Origin: Candidatus Segatella violae
GTDB taxonomy: Bacteria; Bacteroidota; Bacteroidia; Bacteroidales; Bacteroidaceae
Assembly (NCBI GenBank): GCA_002440225.1
Contig: DJSH01000014.1
Span: 1 to 24,803, forward strand
Reading direction: 5' to 3'
DNA length: 24,803 bases
Within the stretch, counting starts at the first letter, position 1, and each line of letters begins with the position of its first letter. Below are positions 6,565 through 14,203 of this stretch, one piece after another. The notes below the pieces were generated by a model. It saw only the letters and a list, made by a program, of their open reading frames with translations, made no database searches and was not told where the DNA came from. A program made the translations under genes and the position numbers.

Positions 6565-7836
6565 ATGGAAAGAACATGGCGATGGTTTGGCAAGAAGGAT
6601 AAGATTACACTTGCCCAACTGAAACAGATAGGTGTCGAGGGTATCGTGACAGCATTGCACGATGTACCACTCGGCGAGGTATGGACACGTGAGAAGATTC
6701 ATGAACTCAAGGAGTACATCGAGTCTTACGGTATGAAGTGGAGCGTAGTGGAGTCTCTGCCAGTGGTGGAGACCTTGAAGTATGGCGGTCCAGACCGTGA
6801 CCATCAGATTGAGGTCTATAAGGAGAGTCTCCGCAACCTCGGCGAGGAAGGCATCAAGTGCATCTGCTACAACTTTATGCCTGTATTGGACTGGGCTCGT
6901 ACCGACTTGGCGCACAAGAACCCTAATGGTGCCGACAACCTCTATATGGACTGGGGTGTGTTCGCTTACTTCGACATCTACATCTTGAAGCGTGAGGGTG
7001 CTCGTGAGGACTGGGCTGAGTTCTCTAAGAATCACAAGTGGGGCAGAGACCTCGTGGCTGAGGCTGATGAAATCAAGAAGACTTCCACTCCTGAGCAAGA
7101 CCATGAGTTGGTGGAGAACATCATCATCAAGACCCAGGGCTTCGTATCGGGTAACTTCAGCGAGGGCGATGCTGCCCCTGTTCAGAAGTTCCGTGATCTC
7201 TTGAAACTTTACGAGGGCATCGACAAGAAGAAGTTGCAGGAGAATATGAAGTACTGGTTGGAGGCTATCATGCCAGTTTGCGATGAGTACGACATCAACA
7301 TGTGCGTTCACCCAGATGACCCTCCATATCCAGTGTTCGGTTTGCCACGTATCATTGGTACTGCCGAGGATATCCAGTGGATGCTCGACGCAGTGCCAAA
7401 CAAGCATAATGGTTTGACCTTCTGTGCTGGTTCATTCTCTGCAGGTGAGCACAACGACTGTGTGGCGATGGCAAAGCAGTTTGCCGACCGTACCCACTTC
7501 GTTCATCTTCGTTCTTGCTACATTTTCCCTAACGGCAACTTTACCGAGGCAAGTCACTTGGGTGGTCGTGCCGACCTGATAGAGCTTTGCCGCATCTTCG
7601 AGAAGGCGGAGCTGGAGGGCAAGTGCAATTCCGGTCGCCGTCTCCCGATGCGTGTGGACCATGGTATGACCTTCACCGATAAGCCAGGTGGCGTGTTCGA
7701 TGAGAGTACCCACGGTCATAACGCTGGCTACACCTTGCTCGGCAGAATGTTTGCGATGGGCCAAATCCAGGGTGTCATCGCCACGGTGGATAGAGAGCTT
7801 GGCATCGAATACAAGCAGCCTGGGTTCTATGACTAA
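6565..7836 (+). CDS. uxuA: Mannonate dehydratase
   Basis: A 423-aa TIM-barrel enzyme that dehydrates D-mannonate to 2-keto-3-deoxygluconate (EC 4.2.1.8), the step after UxuB in hexuronate breakdown. The N-terminus MERTWRWFGKKDKITLAQLK is typical of UxuA. Candidate metal ligands in conserved contexts are His249 (CVHPDDPP), Cys287 (LTFCAGSFS), His314 (FVHLRS) and Asp365 (MRVDHG). It starts 61 nt after uxuB, with AAGGTAAT before the ATG, and has a strong terminator after it, so uxuBA form a two-gene operon. No uxaC, kdgK or kdgA lies in the window. Length is slightly above the E. coli protein (394 aa), as is usual in Bacteroidota. Confidence 0.95.
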   Translation: MERTWRWFGKKDKITLAQLKQIGVEGIVTALHDVPLGEVWTREKIHELKEYIESYGMKWSVVESLPVVETLKYGGPDRDHQIEVYKESLRNLGEEGIKCICYNFMPVLDWARTDLAHKNPNGADNLYMDWGVFAYFDIYILKREGAREDWAEFSKNHKWGRDLVAEADEIKKTSTPEQDHELVENIIIKTQGFVSGNFSEGDAAPVQKFRDLLKLYEGIDKKKLQENMKYWLEAIMPVCDEYDINMCVHPDDPPYPVFGLPRIIGTAEDIQWMLDAVPNKHNGLTFCAGSFSAGEHNDCVAMAKQFADRTHFVHLRSCYIFPNGNFTEASHLGGRADLIELCRIFEKAELEGKCNSGRRLPMRVDHGMTFTDKPGGVFDESTHGHNAGYTLLGRMFAMGQIQGVIATVDRELGIEYKQPGFYD

Positions 7837-7864
7837 AGGTGTTTGAATATAGAGAAATATAGAG

Positions 7865-7908
7865 ATAGGAGGCTAATGCCAGAGATGGCATTAGCCTCCT
7901 ATTCTTTT
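7865..7908 (+). terminator. Strong terminator after uxuA
   Basis: ATAGGAGGCTAATGCC pairs perfectly with GGCATTAGCCTCCTAT around a 6-nt loop, followed by TCTTTTCT. The 16-bp stem is 29 nt after the uxuA stop. Confidence 0.9.
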
Positions 7909-8018
7909 CTAATTTTCTCATTCCACTCTTTCTTGGACAGCACCTTTAGTTCGATGATGTAGCTGTGCTTGCTGGCATAGCAGGTTACGCGCCCACCTAT
8001 CATCGTGGCATATAGCCC
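7899..8018 (-). pseudogene. C-terminal remnant of a nuclease-like gene
   Basis: About 40 codons on the minus strand read as convincing protein (GLYATMIGGRVTCYASKH, then SYIIELKVLSKKEWNEKIRK), ending at a TAG inside the uxuA terminator. SYIIELKV resembles the ExK strand of a PD-(D/E)XK fold such as occurs at the end of Bacteroidota ATPase-nuclease proteins. The frame continues upstream to 8180, but that part looks non-coding and contains the toxin-antitoxin promoter. No start codon or body remains. The 5' end overlaps a 25-nt element (7991-8015) repeated at 11524-11548. Family is uncertain. Confidence 0.4.
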
Positions 8019-8104
8019 CTGCAGCCTAACAGAACATATTAGAGGAGTCGGGACGGCTGTTTTCAAAGAAAAACAACCATAAATGATAGATTTACGGTCA
8101 AAAG

Positions 8105-8136
8105 TTTGGCAGTTAAAAATAAACGATGTAAATTTG
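8105..8136 (+). promoter_or_regulatory. Promoter of the toxin-antitoxin operon
   Basis: TTTG (-33), 20 nt, then TAAATTTG (-7) is a near-perfect Bacteroidota promoter, 27 nt before the antitoxin ATG. Confidence 0.8.
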
Positions 8137-8163
8137 CAGAAATATTTTAAAGTAAGGAATAAG

Positions 8164-8445
8164 ATGGATACTATAAACATTCAGCTTCAAGTGCCAAACA
8201 CCGGGCAATATACCCTTGACGAGTTTGTCGCCAAGGTAAAAGACTATGCCAACAAACTGGTTAATACCATTTCGAAGCCTGTCCCGACATATCAAGAGAC
8301 CTATATGAGTCGTGAGGAGCAAGAAGCCTACGTAGCAGAAAGTCTCAATCGTGCCCTTGACCAAATGGAGGCGCATAAGAAAGATGGTACCAAACCGATG
8401 TCGGCAAGAGAACTATTAAGACAACTTGAAGAAGAGGAGGCGTAG
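8164..8445 (+). CDS. Antitoxin of a RelE/ParE-type pair
   Basis: A 93-aa protein starting MDTINIQLQVPNTGQYTL. The ATG at 8164 is chosen over the upstream in-frame ATG at 8083 because the promoter lies between them. It has a beta-strand start, then a mostly helical acidic C-terminus (SARELLRQLEEEEA) that would wrap the basic toxin. No obvious helix-turn-helix is visible, so autoregulation would need a different DNA-binding mode or the complex. Its stop is 1 nt before the toxin start, and its GAGGAGG 3' end supplies the toxin's ribosome site. The role is assigned mainly from the neighbour toxin. Confidence 0.75.
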   Translation: MDTINIQLQVPNTGQYTLDEFVAKVKDYANKLVNTISKPVPTYQETYMSREEQEAYVAESLNRALDQMEAHKKDGTKPMSARELLRQLEEEEA

Positions 8446-8446
8446 G

Positions 8447-8788
8447 ATGCACGTACAAATCTATACAGAAAAAGAGTTCGAGCGACAATTAAGAAAATTA
8501 GCCAAAAAGTATCATTCCATCATCAAAGATTATGATGCTTTTCTCAATGAGTTAGAAAAAGATCCTTACCAAGGTAGCAGTCTTGGCAAAGGCGTGCGAA
8601 AAGTAAGAATGGCTATTGCCAGCAAAGGAAAAGGAAAGAGCGGAGGCGCAAGAGTTATCACCTACAACCTTTATCAAGAAGGAGATTTCATCATTATAGA
8701 TTTGTTGACTATTTATGACAAAGGCGAAATCTCCAATATCACAGATGACTTTATCAAATATTTGCTTGACAAGCGAACAAACATATAA
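8447..8788 (+). CDS. RelE/ParE-family toxin
   Basis: A 113-aa basic protein. The ATG at 8447 directly follows the antitoxin stop and sits behind GAGGAGG. The sequence follows the RelE/ParE fold common in Bacteroidota: an N-terminal strand and two helices (EKEFERQLRKLAKKY), a DPYQGSSLGKGVRKVRMAIA beta region, KGKSGGARVITY, and LLTIYDKGEISNI before the final helix. Such toxins are mRNA interferases or gyrase poisons; the sequence does not say which. It is intact, and the operon ends at a hairpin 7 nt downstream. Confidence 0.88.
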   Translation: MHVQIYTEKEFERQLRKLAKKYHSIIKDYDAFLNELEKDPYQGSSLGKGVRKVRMAIASKGKGKSGGARVITYNLYQEGDFIIIDLLTIYDKGEISNITDDFIKYLLDKRTNI

Positions 8789-8795
8789 AATGTAA

Positions 8796-8824
8796 AGGAA
8801 GCGGCATAAAATACACCGCTTCCT
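8796..8824. terminator. Hairpin between convergent toxin and MACPF genes
   Basis: AGGAAGCGG pairs with CCGCTTCCT around an 11-nt loop, in the 56-nt gap between the convergent genes. No long T-tract follows. Confidence 0.6.
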
Positions 8825-8844
8825 CACAAGATGCATTCTTCTTA

Positions 8845-10356
8845 TCAGAAATTGTTGATTCTGTCCTTCGTATATACGCACTTGACATCATCGTGAATCA
8901 AACCTGCACTATACCAGCTGTCGCCCAAACTTGTCCAATGGAAGCCGACTTCTGTTCCTTTGGAAACAGCCTTTATCTTATTCTTCACCTTCACGCCAAA
9001 TCCTGTGACATATAGTTTTGAATCAGGATAATTGTTTACATTACGCAACTTGATTGCAAGGTATCTGTCCTTTAGACAGCCTACGACTCCCTCATTAGAG
9101 TTGCAACCTCTCAATATCCAATCACCATCTGCGTCACCTTTTCCACAGAACTTCATCTCGACAACTGCATTTCCTGTAAGATGACCAAGTGCGTAGTAAA
9201 AATACATCTTACCCTTAGTTGAGCCCTTTACATGGTCGTACATGTTTTCGTCAAGACGATAGAACTTGCGACGGATGCCATTGATGTCATCAGCATACAA
9301 GAAGTCTTTTGCAGAACCAGAAGTGATATGCATAGCGATTGCATCCACGATAACCATGTTGCGCTGCTCCACCTTCAAGCCATACTCATTCATGTATTCT
9401 TGCAAAGCATCGATCATGGCTTGGCGACGAGGGTCAGAAGATTCCATAAGCTGATATAGTGGAATAAGACCACTATCCGTAGCACTGTCTATGCCCAAAG
9501 AATAGCCAAGTAACGCACAGTTGTTTTTCTCACCCTTTACGCAACTGTTCATCCATGCGTTTACATCTTTTACAGATGTATCACCACCGTAACGATGTTC
9601 TACTGTTTCGACATTTGAGTTCTCACGGCATTCCTTGTCCTTGGGCTCAAATGTGATATGCTTCTCTCCATCAGCAGTTGCTCCAGTATCAGGAATTGGC
9701 ACTTTGGCAGTAACATCCATTTTGAGAAGTTTCTCGATAGAAGTTTCCCAATTGTTTTGCTCTCTGCGCATGATGTACTCATACATGCAACCGTAGAAGG
9801 TCTTTGTGGTAACATGGGTACCATACTTCTTGTATAGCTCCTTTATACGATTCTTGTCCAAACGAACAGCTGAAGAAGGGTTCGCATTGTCGGTTGCATT
9901 GATTTCATTCCACACTTCTGCAGGAATATAATCACGTAGCGTATCTATCACGAAAGGTTTGACATTTAGAGCATACATTTTGCGGATAATCAGCTTCTCC
10001 GCATACTCATAGATGTCAATTTGCTTAGTACTCTTATTGAAAGAACGGCTAAGATTGCTTCCAAAAGAGAGACCTTCCACTCCAAGTGAGATTTTACCTG
10101 CAAGACATCTGTTGATAGAGTTTGTCATTTCGGAATAGTCCTTGCCTGAACGTTCAACATCGTATAGCATCTCTGCATCATCAATCTCGACAAGAGCATT
10201 CTGTACCAGCAGATTGTAATCAAGAATCTGCGTTTTTACCGACTCGTTAGTACCTAGTACTCCAGTGATGTCCACACCACATCCGAGTCCAGTCTTTGAG
10301 ACGAGGTTAACATCATTCGTGTTAACGGTCTTTAGTGTCATTGGTTTGTTACACAT
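8845..10356 (-). CDS. MACPF-domain protein without signal peptide
   Basis: A 503-aa protein of the membrane-attack-complex/perforin superfamily, whose members form beta-barrel pores. The signature appears as YKKYGTHVTTKTFYGC (Tyr178-Gly-Thr-His181 with Gly189), where the usual second glycine is Cys190. Residues about 375-503 form a beta-rich C-terminal region with repeated Tyr/Trp/Gly, perhaps a membrane- or ligand-targeting domain. Bacteroidota MACPF toxins (BSAP type) are usually lipoproteins or secreted; here the N-terminus (MCNKPMTLKTVNTNDVNLVS) has no signal peptide and no truncation is visible. The start lies 12 nt after a PD-(D/E)XK-like gene, in the same frame. An intracellular effector, a lysis-released toxin or a defence pore are all possible. 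Confidence 0.82.
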   Translation of the reverse strand: MCNKPMTLKTVNTNDVNLVSKTGLGCGVDITGVLGTNESVKTQILDYNLLVQNALVEIDDAEMLYDVERSGKDYSEMTNSINRCLAGKISLGVEGLSFGSNLSRSFNKSTKQIDIYEYAEKLIIRKMYALNVKPFVIDTLRDYIPAEVWNEINATDNANPSSAVRLDKNRIKELYKKYGTHVTTKTFYGCMYEYIMRREQNNWETSIEKLLKMDVTAKVPIPDTGATADGEKHITFEPKDKECRENSNVETVEHRYGGDTSVKDVNAWMNSCVKGEKNNCALLGYSLGIDSATDSGLIPLYQLMESSDPRRQAMIDALQEYMNEYGLKVEQRNMVIVDAIAMHITSGSAKDFLYADDINGIRRKFYRLDENMYDHVKGSTKGKMYFYYALGHLTGNAVVEMKFCGKGDADGDWILRGCNSNEGVVGCLKDRYLAIKLRNVNNYPDSKLYVTGFGVKVKNKIKAVSKGTEVGFHWTSLGDSWYSAGLIHDDVKCVYTKDRINNF

Positions 10357-10368
10357 TTTTTTAGTTTT

Positions 10369-10842
10369 TTATTTAACTATCTTATACATAATACGTATGT
10401 TGTTTTGGGTTGAAGGAACAGTTTGGTAGCCTTGGTGATAAAGTGTTCTTTCCAATACTGGCTCCGTAACAGCCACTAGCATTATTCCATTATTGCGTCC
10501 AACTAGAGAAGCTAATTTTTCTTCATCAGCTTGAATTAACTTGCAGAAATTATCTGTAGTGATATAAATAGACTCACATTTAATTTCGGCAATAATTTCA
10601 GTGCTTCCTGGAATTTGTTTGTTGAAAACCAAATCTGCTCTAAGACGATTACCATATGAATTTTGTTCTCTGACTATATCATAACCATATCCAGTAAAAA
10701 ACATTGCCCATTCAACTTGCAACCATCCTTCCCAACCTCCTTGTGAAAAGAAAGGAAGGGCATAATCTGGTAGTTGGGAGAAACGTTGATTTTCCCATGT
10801 ACTTAAGCCGACTATTACCCCATTCAAATCAATAGTGTTCAT
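10369..10842 (-). CDS. PD-(D/E)XK-like small protein, partner of the MACPF gene
   Basis: A 157-aa protein, first gene of the operon with MACPF. A PD-(D/E)XK nuclease-like core is readable: Glu44 (GWLQVEWAMFF), Asp70 (RLRADLVF), then Glu86-x-Lys88 (IIAEIKCES), spaced as in restriction-type nucleases. The C-terminal half (VGRNNGIMLVAVTEPVLERT) would be the last strands and helix. No DNA-binding or ATPase domain is attached, and no signal peptide. It may be a regulator, an immunity-like partner or a nuclease effector; the sequence alone does not decide. Its TAA is followed by four sense codons and then the MACPF ATG in the same frame. Confidence 0.65.
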   Translation of the reverse strand: MNTIDLNGVIVGLSTWENQRFSQLPDYALPFFSQGGWEGWLQVEWAMFFTGYGYDIVREQNSYGNRLRADLVFNKQIPGSTEIIAEIKCESIYITTDNFCKLIQADEEKLASLVGRNNGIMLVAVTEPVLERTLYHQGYQTVPSTQNNIRIMYKIVK

Positions 10843-10914
10843 TGTTGTATATTCATTCTTCCTTACTCGTTTACTATTAGGCTTTTCAGGACCCGCCTCT
10901 CAACGTTGATGGTG

Positions 10915-10946
10915 CAAAGATATAGCGAAAGCCCGACTGGTACAAC
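10915..10946 (-). promoter_or_regulatory. Promoter of the PD-(D/E)XK-MACPF operon
   Basis: The minus strand has GTTG (-33), 20 nt, then TATCTTTG (-7). It lies inside the loop and arm of the hairpin at 10928-10967. The predicted leader before the ATG is about 65 nt. Confidence 0.7.
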
Positions 10947-10967
10947 TATTTCCACCAGACGGGCTTT
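10928..10967 (-). terminator. Terminator-like hairpin after the LytTR gene
   Basis: AAAGCCCGACTGG pairs with CCAGACGGGCTTT (12 of 13 bp). On the minus strand it comes about 45 nt after the LytTR stop, so it probably ends that transcript. It also contains the -33 region of the next operon. Confidence 0.6.
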
Positions 10968-11012
10968 GTGTCCATCGAACAGGCGATACCAGCCTGCTAT
11001 TTCTTCAAAATC

Positions 11013-11393
11013 TTACTTGTTTCGATTTCTCGAACCCCAAAAGTGAAACGAGGATTTCAAGGCTTCACGGTACTTATCTCCGATATGTACTTCCATACCA
11101 TTAACCAAAACGATATGACCATAATAGTACATGTCGATGTAGCGAATGTTGACGATGAAAGAGCGGTGAATACGCTTGAACATGTTCGGATTCAACTCTG
11201 GCTCAATGTCACCCATAGGACAAGACTGAGTGTATCGTTTGCCGTCAACCATGTGGATAATACAGTTGTCCTTCATTGCCTCAATATAAGCAATGTTGCT
11301 GACGGTGATTCGCTTGCATCCCATGCCACAACTAATCAAGAATACATCGGTAGGGTACAAACACTCGTTTGGTACTTTCATTTCTGTTTTCAT
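11013..11393 (-). CDS. Stand-alone LytTR DNA-binding regulator
   Basis: A 126-aa protein made almost only of a LytTR domain (about residues 20-115). Typical features are the strand VSNIAYIEAMKDNCIIHMVDG, the MFKRIHRSFIVNIRYID segment, and a closing VLVNGMEVHIGDKYREALK. No response-regulator receiver or membrane part is attached, so its signal input is unknown. It is transcribed on its own from a -7 box at 11427. It sits between the MACPF operon and the fimbrial operon, both on the same strand. It could control either; stand-alone LytTR proteins often regulate surface or colonisation factors. Confidence 0.85.
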   Translation of the reverse strand: MKTEMKVPNECLYPTDVFLISCGMGCKRITVSNIAYIEAMKDNCIIHMVDGKRYTQSCPMGDIEPELNPNMFKRIHRSFIVNIRYIDMYYYGHIVLVNGMEVHIGDKYREALKSSFHFWGSRNRNK

Positions 11394-11426
11394 AACGATT
11401 TTGTTTTGAGCACCTCACGATTGACG

Positions 11427-11434
11427 CAAAGGTA
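11427..11434 (-). promoter_or_regulatory. -7 box for the LytTR gene
   Basis: TACCTTTG on the minus strand fits TAnnTTTG, 33 nt before the ATG. No good -33 TTTG is present at the expected spacing. Confidence 0.5.
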
Positions 11435-11511
11435 CTTCAAACCATGAAAACAGGTAGCACGAAACCACCATACAGCCATATCATCCACCCAACAGGTATC
11501 AAGACACGATG

Positions 11512-11554
11512 AAGGGTCTATACGCCCACCTATCATCGTGGCATATAGACCCTT
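11512..11554. repeat. Stem-loop containing the recurring 25-nt element
   Basis: AAGGGTCTATA (11512) pairs perfectly with TATAGACCCTT (11544), and inner cGCC/GGCa extends the stem. The loop side holds GCCCACCTATCATCGTGG, part of a 25-nt stretch identical at 7991-8015. It lies in the non-coding gap 11435-11629 between the LytTR gene and the fimbrial operon. The rest of that gap shows only a weak ACTCCT/AGGAGT hairpin (11605-11625) near the end of the fimbrial operon. Confidence 0.7.
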
Positions 11555-11629
11555 GTCGTTTTCCCGTGAAGTGCGGGTGAATATATGTTTGCTGAGCACC
11601 TTATACTCCTGCCCAGCTTAGGAGTTCAA

Positions 11630-13192
11630 TTATTCTTCTCTAAATTTAATCTCCTTGAATTTATAACCAAGGAAATTCATATTGACACATTGGTCAGAAC
11701 CTTTATAAGGTAGATTCATGGGGGTCCAAAAGAAATTTCCTTCAGCCTCTATTAAGGTTAGCATACTTTGGCTTGAAGATAATATAAGAGAAACATCTTG
11801 TGTATTAACACTCTCAAACATTCCCTCTCTGTTATTCTCATCCCCAGTCCAAACTTTTGTGAGTGTACCGAACCGAACTGTTTTCAAATTGCTGCAAGAA
11901 CAGAATGCTTTAATCTTTATTTCCGACACCTTAGGCAAATTTACATCTTCAAGTTTTTTACACTCACTAAACGCAAGCATTTCCACTGTGCTTACTTTAG
12001 GAGCTTCTATGTCCTTCAAACTACTTCCACTAAAGGCATTCTTGCCTATAGTAACAGCATCTGGCAAAGTAACCTTATTAAGCCAAGTTACATCTTTAAA
12101 AGTTCCTTCTGGAATTGTCATCACACTCTTTAGAGTCAAATTGACACTTCCGTCTGCAACACCTTTGTCTTTAAAAGCTGTTTTAATGGCATCGAAAATA
12201 TCCGAAGACGCATTGGAATTCAAGGTCAACACTACATCATTGCCTTTTTTCAATTGCGTAGTGACAGATTCTTTAATACCCTCTACCGTTATAGCAGAAA
12301 CCGCTCCACCTGGTACTGCCGTTCCTTCTGTCCAGTTCTCTACTGTAACATTCTCTATCGTGACTCTATCCTTTCCAATCTTTAATTTATAGGTATAGCT
12401 ATTGCCTTCTTCAAGATTTGGAATACCTTTCACATAATATGGTTTTGGATCATCGGTAGTGTTGGTCTCTTGTACCTTAATGCATATGAAATTTTTGCTT
12501 TTATCTTCTGCATTTGGAGCAACCAAAGCCATCCAAGAACTCTTGGGGTCAGAAGCATCAATCTTGTATGGTGTTATTTCAGCGACATCTGCGACTGGAG
12601 TTGCCGGTATCTCTAATTGAGAAAATATTGTCACCCCGTATACAGCTGGATGGTCGAACTCATTCGTGAAAGTAGAATTTTCTATATCGACTATGATACG
12701 TGCCGTCTTGCGCTTGAAATCCAAAGCAAGCTCACGGTTTTCTGGAATTTGCGGAATTGCAATATCCGTCGTCATATAGTCTGACAGAGCCAACCCTTCC
12801 TCGGAAGCCTGGTTTTCTATGATACGTCCATTATCGAAACTATTACCGCTATTAAAAGTAGTAGAATATGGGTAAAAAGCCTTGAATATTGTTGCCTCCG
12901 TTTCCCATTTCAATGGCTCTCCATCCTTGACTTCCCAAACACCATTATTCATTTCGTACTTATGGACGGCACCGTTGTTCATGCTGATACCTATTTGGTC
13001 ATAATCATTAAAATTGCTCTGTTTTTCTTCATCTCCAGCAGGATTACTTCTGGTAAAAGTGCTTTCACCGCCTATGGTAGCATTGACTTTCACCTCATTC
13101 CCTGCAAAGCGAACATGCTCATCACCTTCTGTGGAGCAAGCGGCAAACACTGCGAGTAGCGCAAGTGTTCCTATATAATTTGAAATTTTCAT
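11630..13192 (-). CDS. Fimbrillin-family lipoprotein with BspA-like leucine-rich domain
   Basis: A 520-aa lipoprotein, last gene of the fimbrial operon. The signal peptide MKISNYIGTLALLAVFAAC ends in a lipobox at Cys19. Residues about 30-300 are fimbrillin-like (Mfa_like_1): an early TFTRSNP, GVWEVKDGEPLKW, and a closing TIENVTVENWTEGT. Residues about 350-450 are leucine-rich repeats of the BspA/LRR_5 type (IPEGTFKDVTWLNKVTLPD, IGKNAFSGSSLKDIEAP, MLAFSECKKLEDVNLP, KAFCSCSNLKTVRFG). BspA repeats bind host matrix proteins and other bacteria, so this may be an adhesive tip or surface subunit. It lies 21 nt after the previous fimbrillin gene. Confidence 0.82.
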   Translation of the reverse strand: MKISNYIGTLALLAVFAACSTEGDEHVRFAGNEVKVNATIGGESTFTRSNPAGDEEKQSNFNDYDQIGISMNNGAVHKYEMNNGVWEVKDGEPLKWETEATIFKAFYPYSTTFNSGNSFDNGRIIENQASEEGLALSDYMTTDIAIPQIPENRELALDFKRKTARIIVDIENSTFTNEFDHPAVYGVTIFSQLEIPATPVADVAEITPYKIDASDPKSSWMALVAPNAEDKSKNFICIKVQETNTTDDPKPYYVKGIPNLEEGNSYTYKLKIGKDRVTIENVTVENWTEGTAVPGGAVSAITVEGIKESVTTQLKKGNDVVLTLNSNASSDIFDAIKTAFKDKGVADGSVNLTLKSVMTIPEGTFKDVTWLNKVTLPDAVTIGKNAFSGSSLKDIEAPKVSTVEMLAFSECKKLEDVNLPKVSEIKIKAFCSCSNLKTVRFGTLTKVWTGDENNREGMFESVNTQDVSLILSSSQSMLTLIEAEGNFFWTPMNLPYKGSDQCVNMNFLGYKFKEIKFREE

Positions 13193-13213
13193 AGTTTTCT
13201 TTTTTTCTGTTGT

Positions 13214-14173
13214 TTATTCTGTTTCTAAAGTACCACCAGTCCCTTCTTTCCAAGGTTCTGACGAGATGTTGCCAGATTTCACGACATCCTTACCTACTGT
13301 AAGGTTCAGTTGGTGTTTCTTGCTCGCTTCCAACGTTACACTTTCAGAAGCGGTCCACGCATAATTTTTGCCATCTATTTCAAACTCTACTCTAAATCCT
13401 TGAGCAATAGTTTGGGGAATAAGAATGGCAGAGTAATTTACTGTCGCATGGGCATCATAGTTGGCGGCAGCGTTGAAATCCCCAAGCACTGGTACAATTA
13501 AGACAGGAGCACTGGTAGCATCCGCTGTCACACTGATGACATCTGCTGTAAAATCAGCATAACCCAATTTGACGCTTCCTCCGATATTTATATTCTTTAT
13601 CGGATTAGATGCCAAAGGAGCAGTTTCATTAAACTCATTGCCGAACTCTATGTTTATGTTCAGCAAACTAAGGGCATGAGTAAAAGTTATGTCAACAGCA
13701 CCATTTTTCAAATCCGTCCCTGGCACAAATCCTTTTTTCTTGTAAACAAGAAAGTCCGACTCGTAAGTATCCGCTTCCTGTTGCTCTTTTACATAAACAG
13801 GATAATTTGTGGCGTTACTCATTGTTTCGTATCTTGAAACATTACAGTAGGGTGCATAAGCTATAATATCCACAGGTTGCGAGGCATTTTGCCAGAGCAT
13901 CTGAGAAGCTGGAGTCCAAGCTGAAGCCTCTTTTGTCACCTTTATATTGTCATAGGAATATTTGGTGTTGGTGGAATTGACGATACAAAACGCAAATTCA
14001 TCAAGAGTATTGGTGCTGTGAAAGGCACGTGTAGTTATGTCCTTTACATTTGTTGTAACTCGCACCACATTATCTATTGGATAATTGCTCTGTGCAAAAT
14101 CTTCATCGTTAGAGCAACTGGCAAAAAACGCTGTCGCCAAGGTTGCCGCTGTCAATATTTTAATTGCTTTCAT
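13214..14173 (-). CDS. Fimbrillin-family lipoprotein
   Basis: A 319-aa lipoprotein: signal peptide MKAIKILTAATLATAFFASC with lipobox at Cys20, then a Mfa_like_1-type body. Features shared with the next-door fimbrillin are TTRAF near residue 50, WTPASQMLWQNASQPVDIIAY in the middle, an ITFTHALSLLNINIEF beta segment, and a C-terminal HQLNLTVGKDV...ISSEPWKEGT. That end matches the fimbrillin pattern in which an N-terminal strand is removed and a C-terminal strand is donated to the next subunit. Fourth gene of the operon, 30 nt after the gene before it. Probable structural or accessory pilin. Confidence 0.88.
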   Translation of the reverse strand: MKAIKILTAATLATAFFASCSNDEDFAQSNYPIDNVVRVTTNVKDITTRAFHSTNTLDEFAFCIVNSTNTKYSYDNIKVTKEASAWTPASQMLWQNASQPVDIIAYAPYCNVSRYETMSNATNYPVYVKEQQEADTYESDFLVYKKKGFVPGTDLKNGAVDITFTHALSLLNINIEFGNEFNETAPLASNPIKNINIGGSVKLGYADFTADVISVTADATSAPVLIVPVLGDFNAAANYDAHATVNYSAILIPQTIAQGFRVEFEIDGKNYAWTASESVTLEASKKHQLNLTVGKDVVKSGNISSEPWKEGTGGTLETE

Positions 14174-14203
14174 ATTGTATCTGTATTTAAAAGTTTTACT
14201 ATG

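Noticed and set aside
6355..7407. A 350-codon open frame on the minus strand opposite uxuB/uxuA
   Set aside because: It lies antisense to two well-recognised enzymes with strong codon bias. Long antisense frames are expected in such genes, and its protein has no sensible domain.
11390..11599. A 69-codon minus-strand frame sharing GLYATMIGGR with the tail at 7899
   Set aside because: The shared part is the 25-nt element inside a perfect stem-loop, and the rest shows no protein-like pattern. Treated as a non-coding repeat instead.
11718..12392. A 224-codon plus-strand frame opposite the LRR fimbrillin
   Set aside because: Antisense to a clear lipoprotein; the composition (Ser/Leu/Phe-rich) is typical of a shadow frame.
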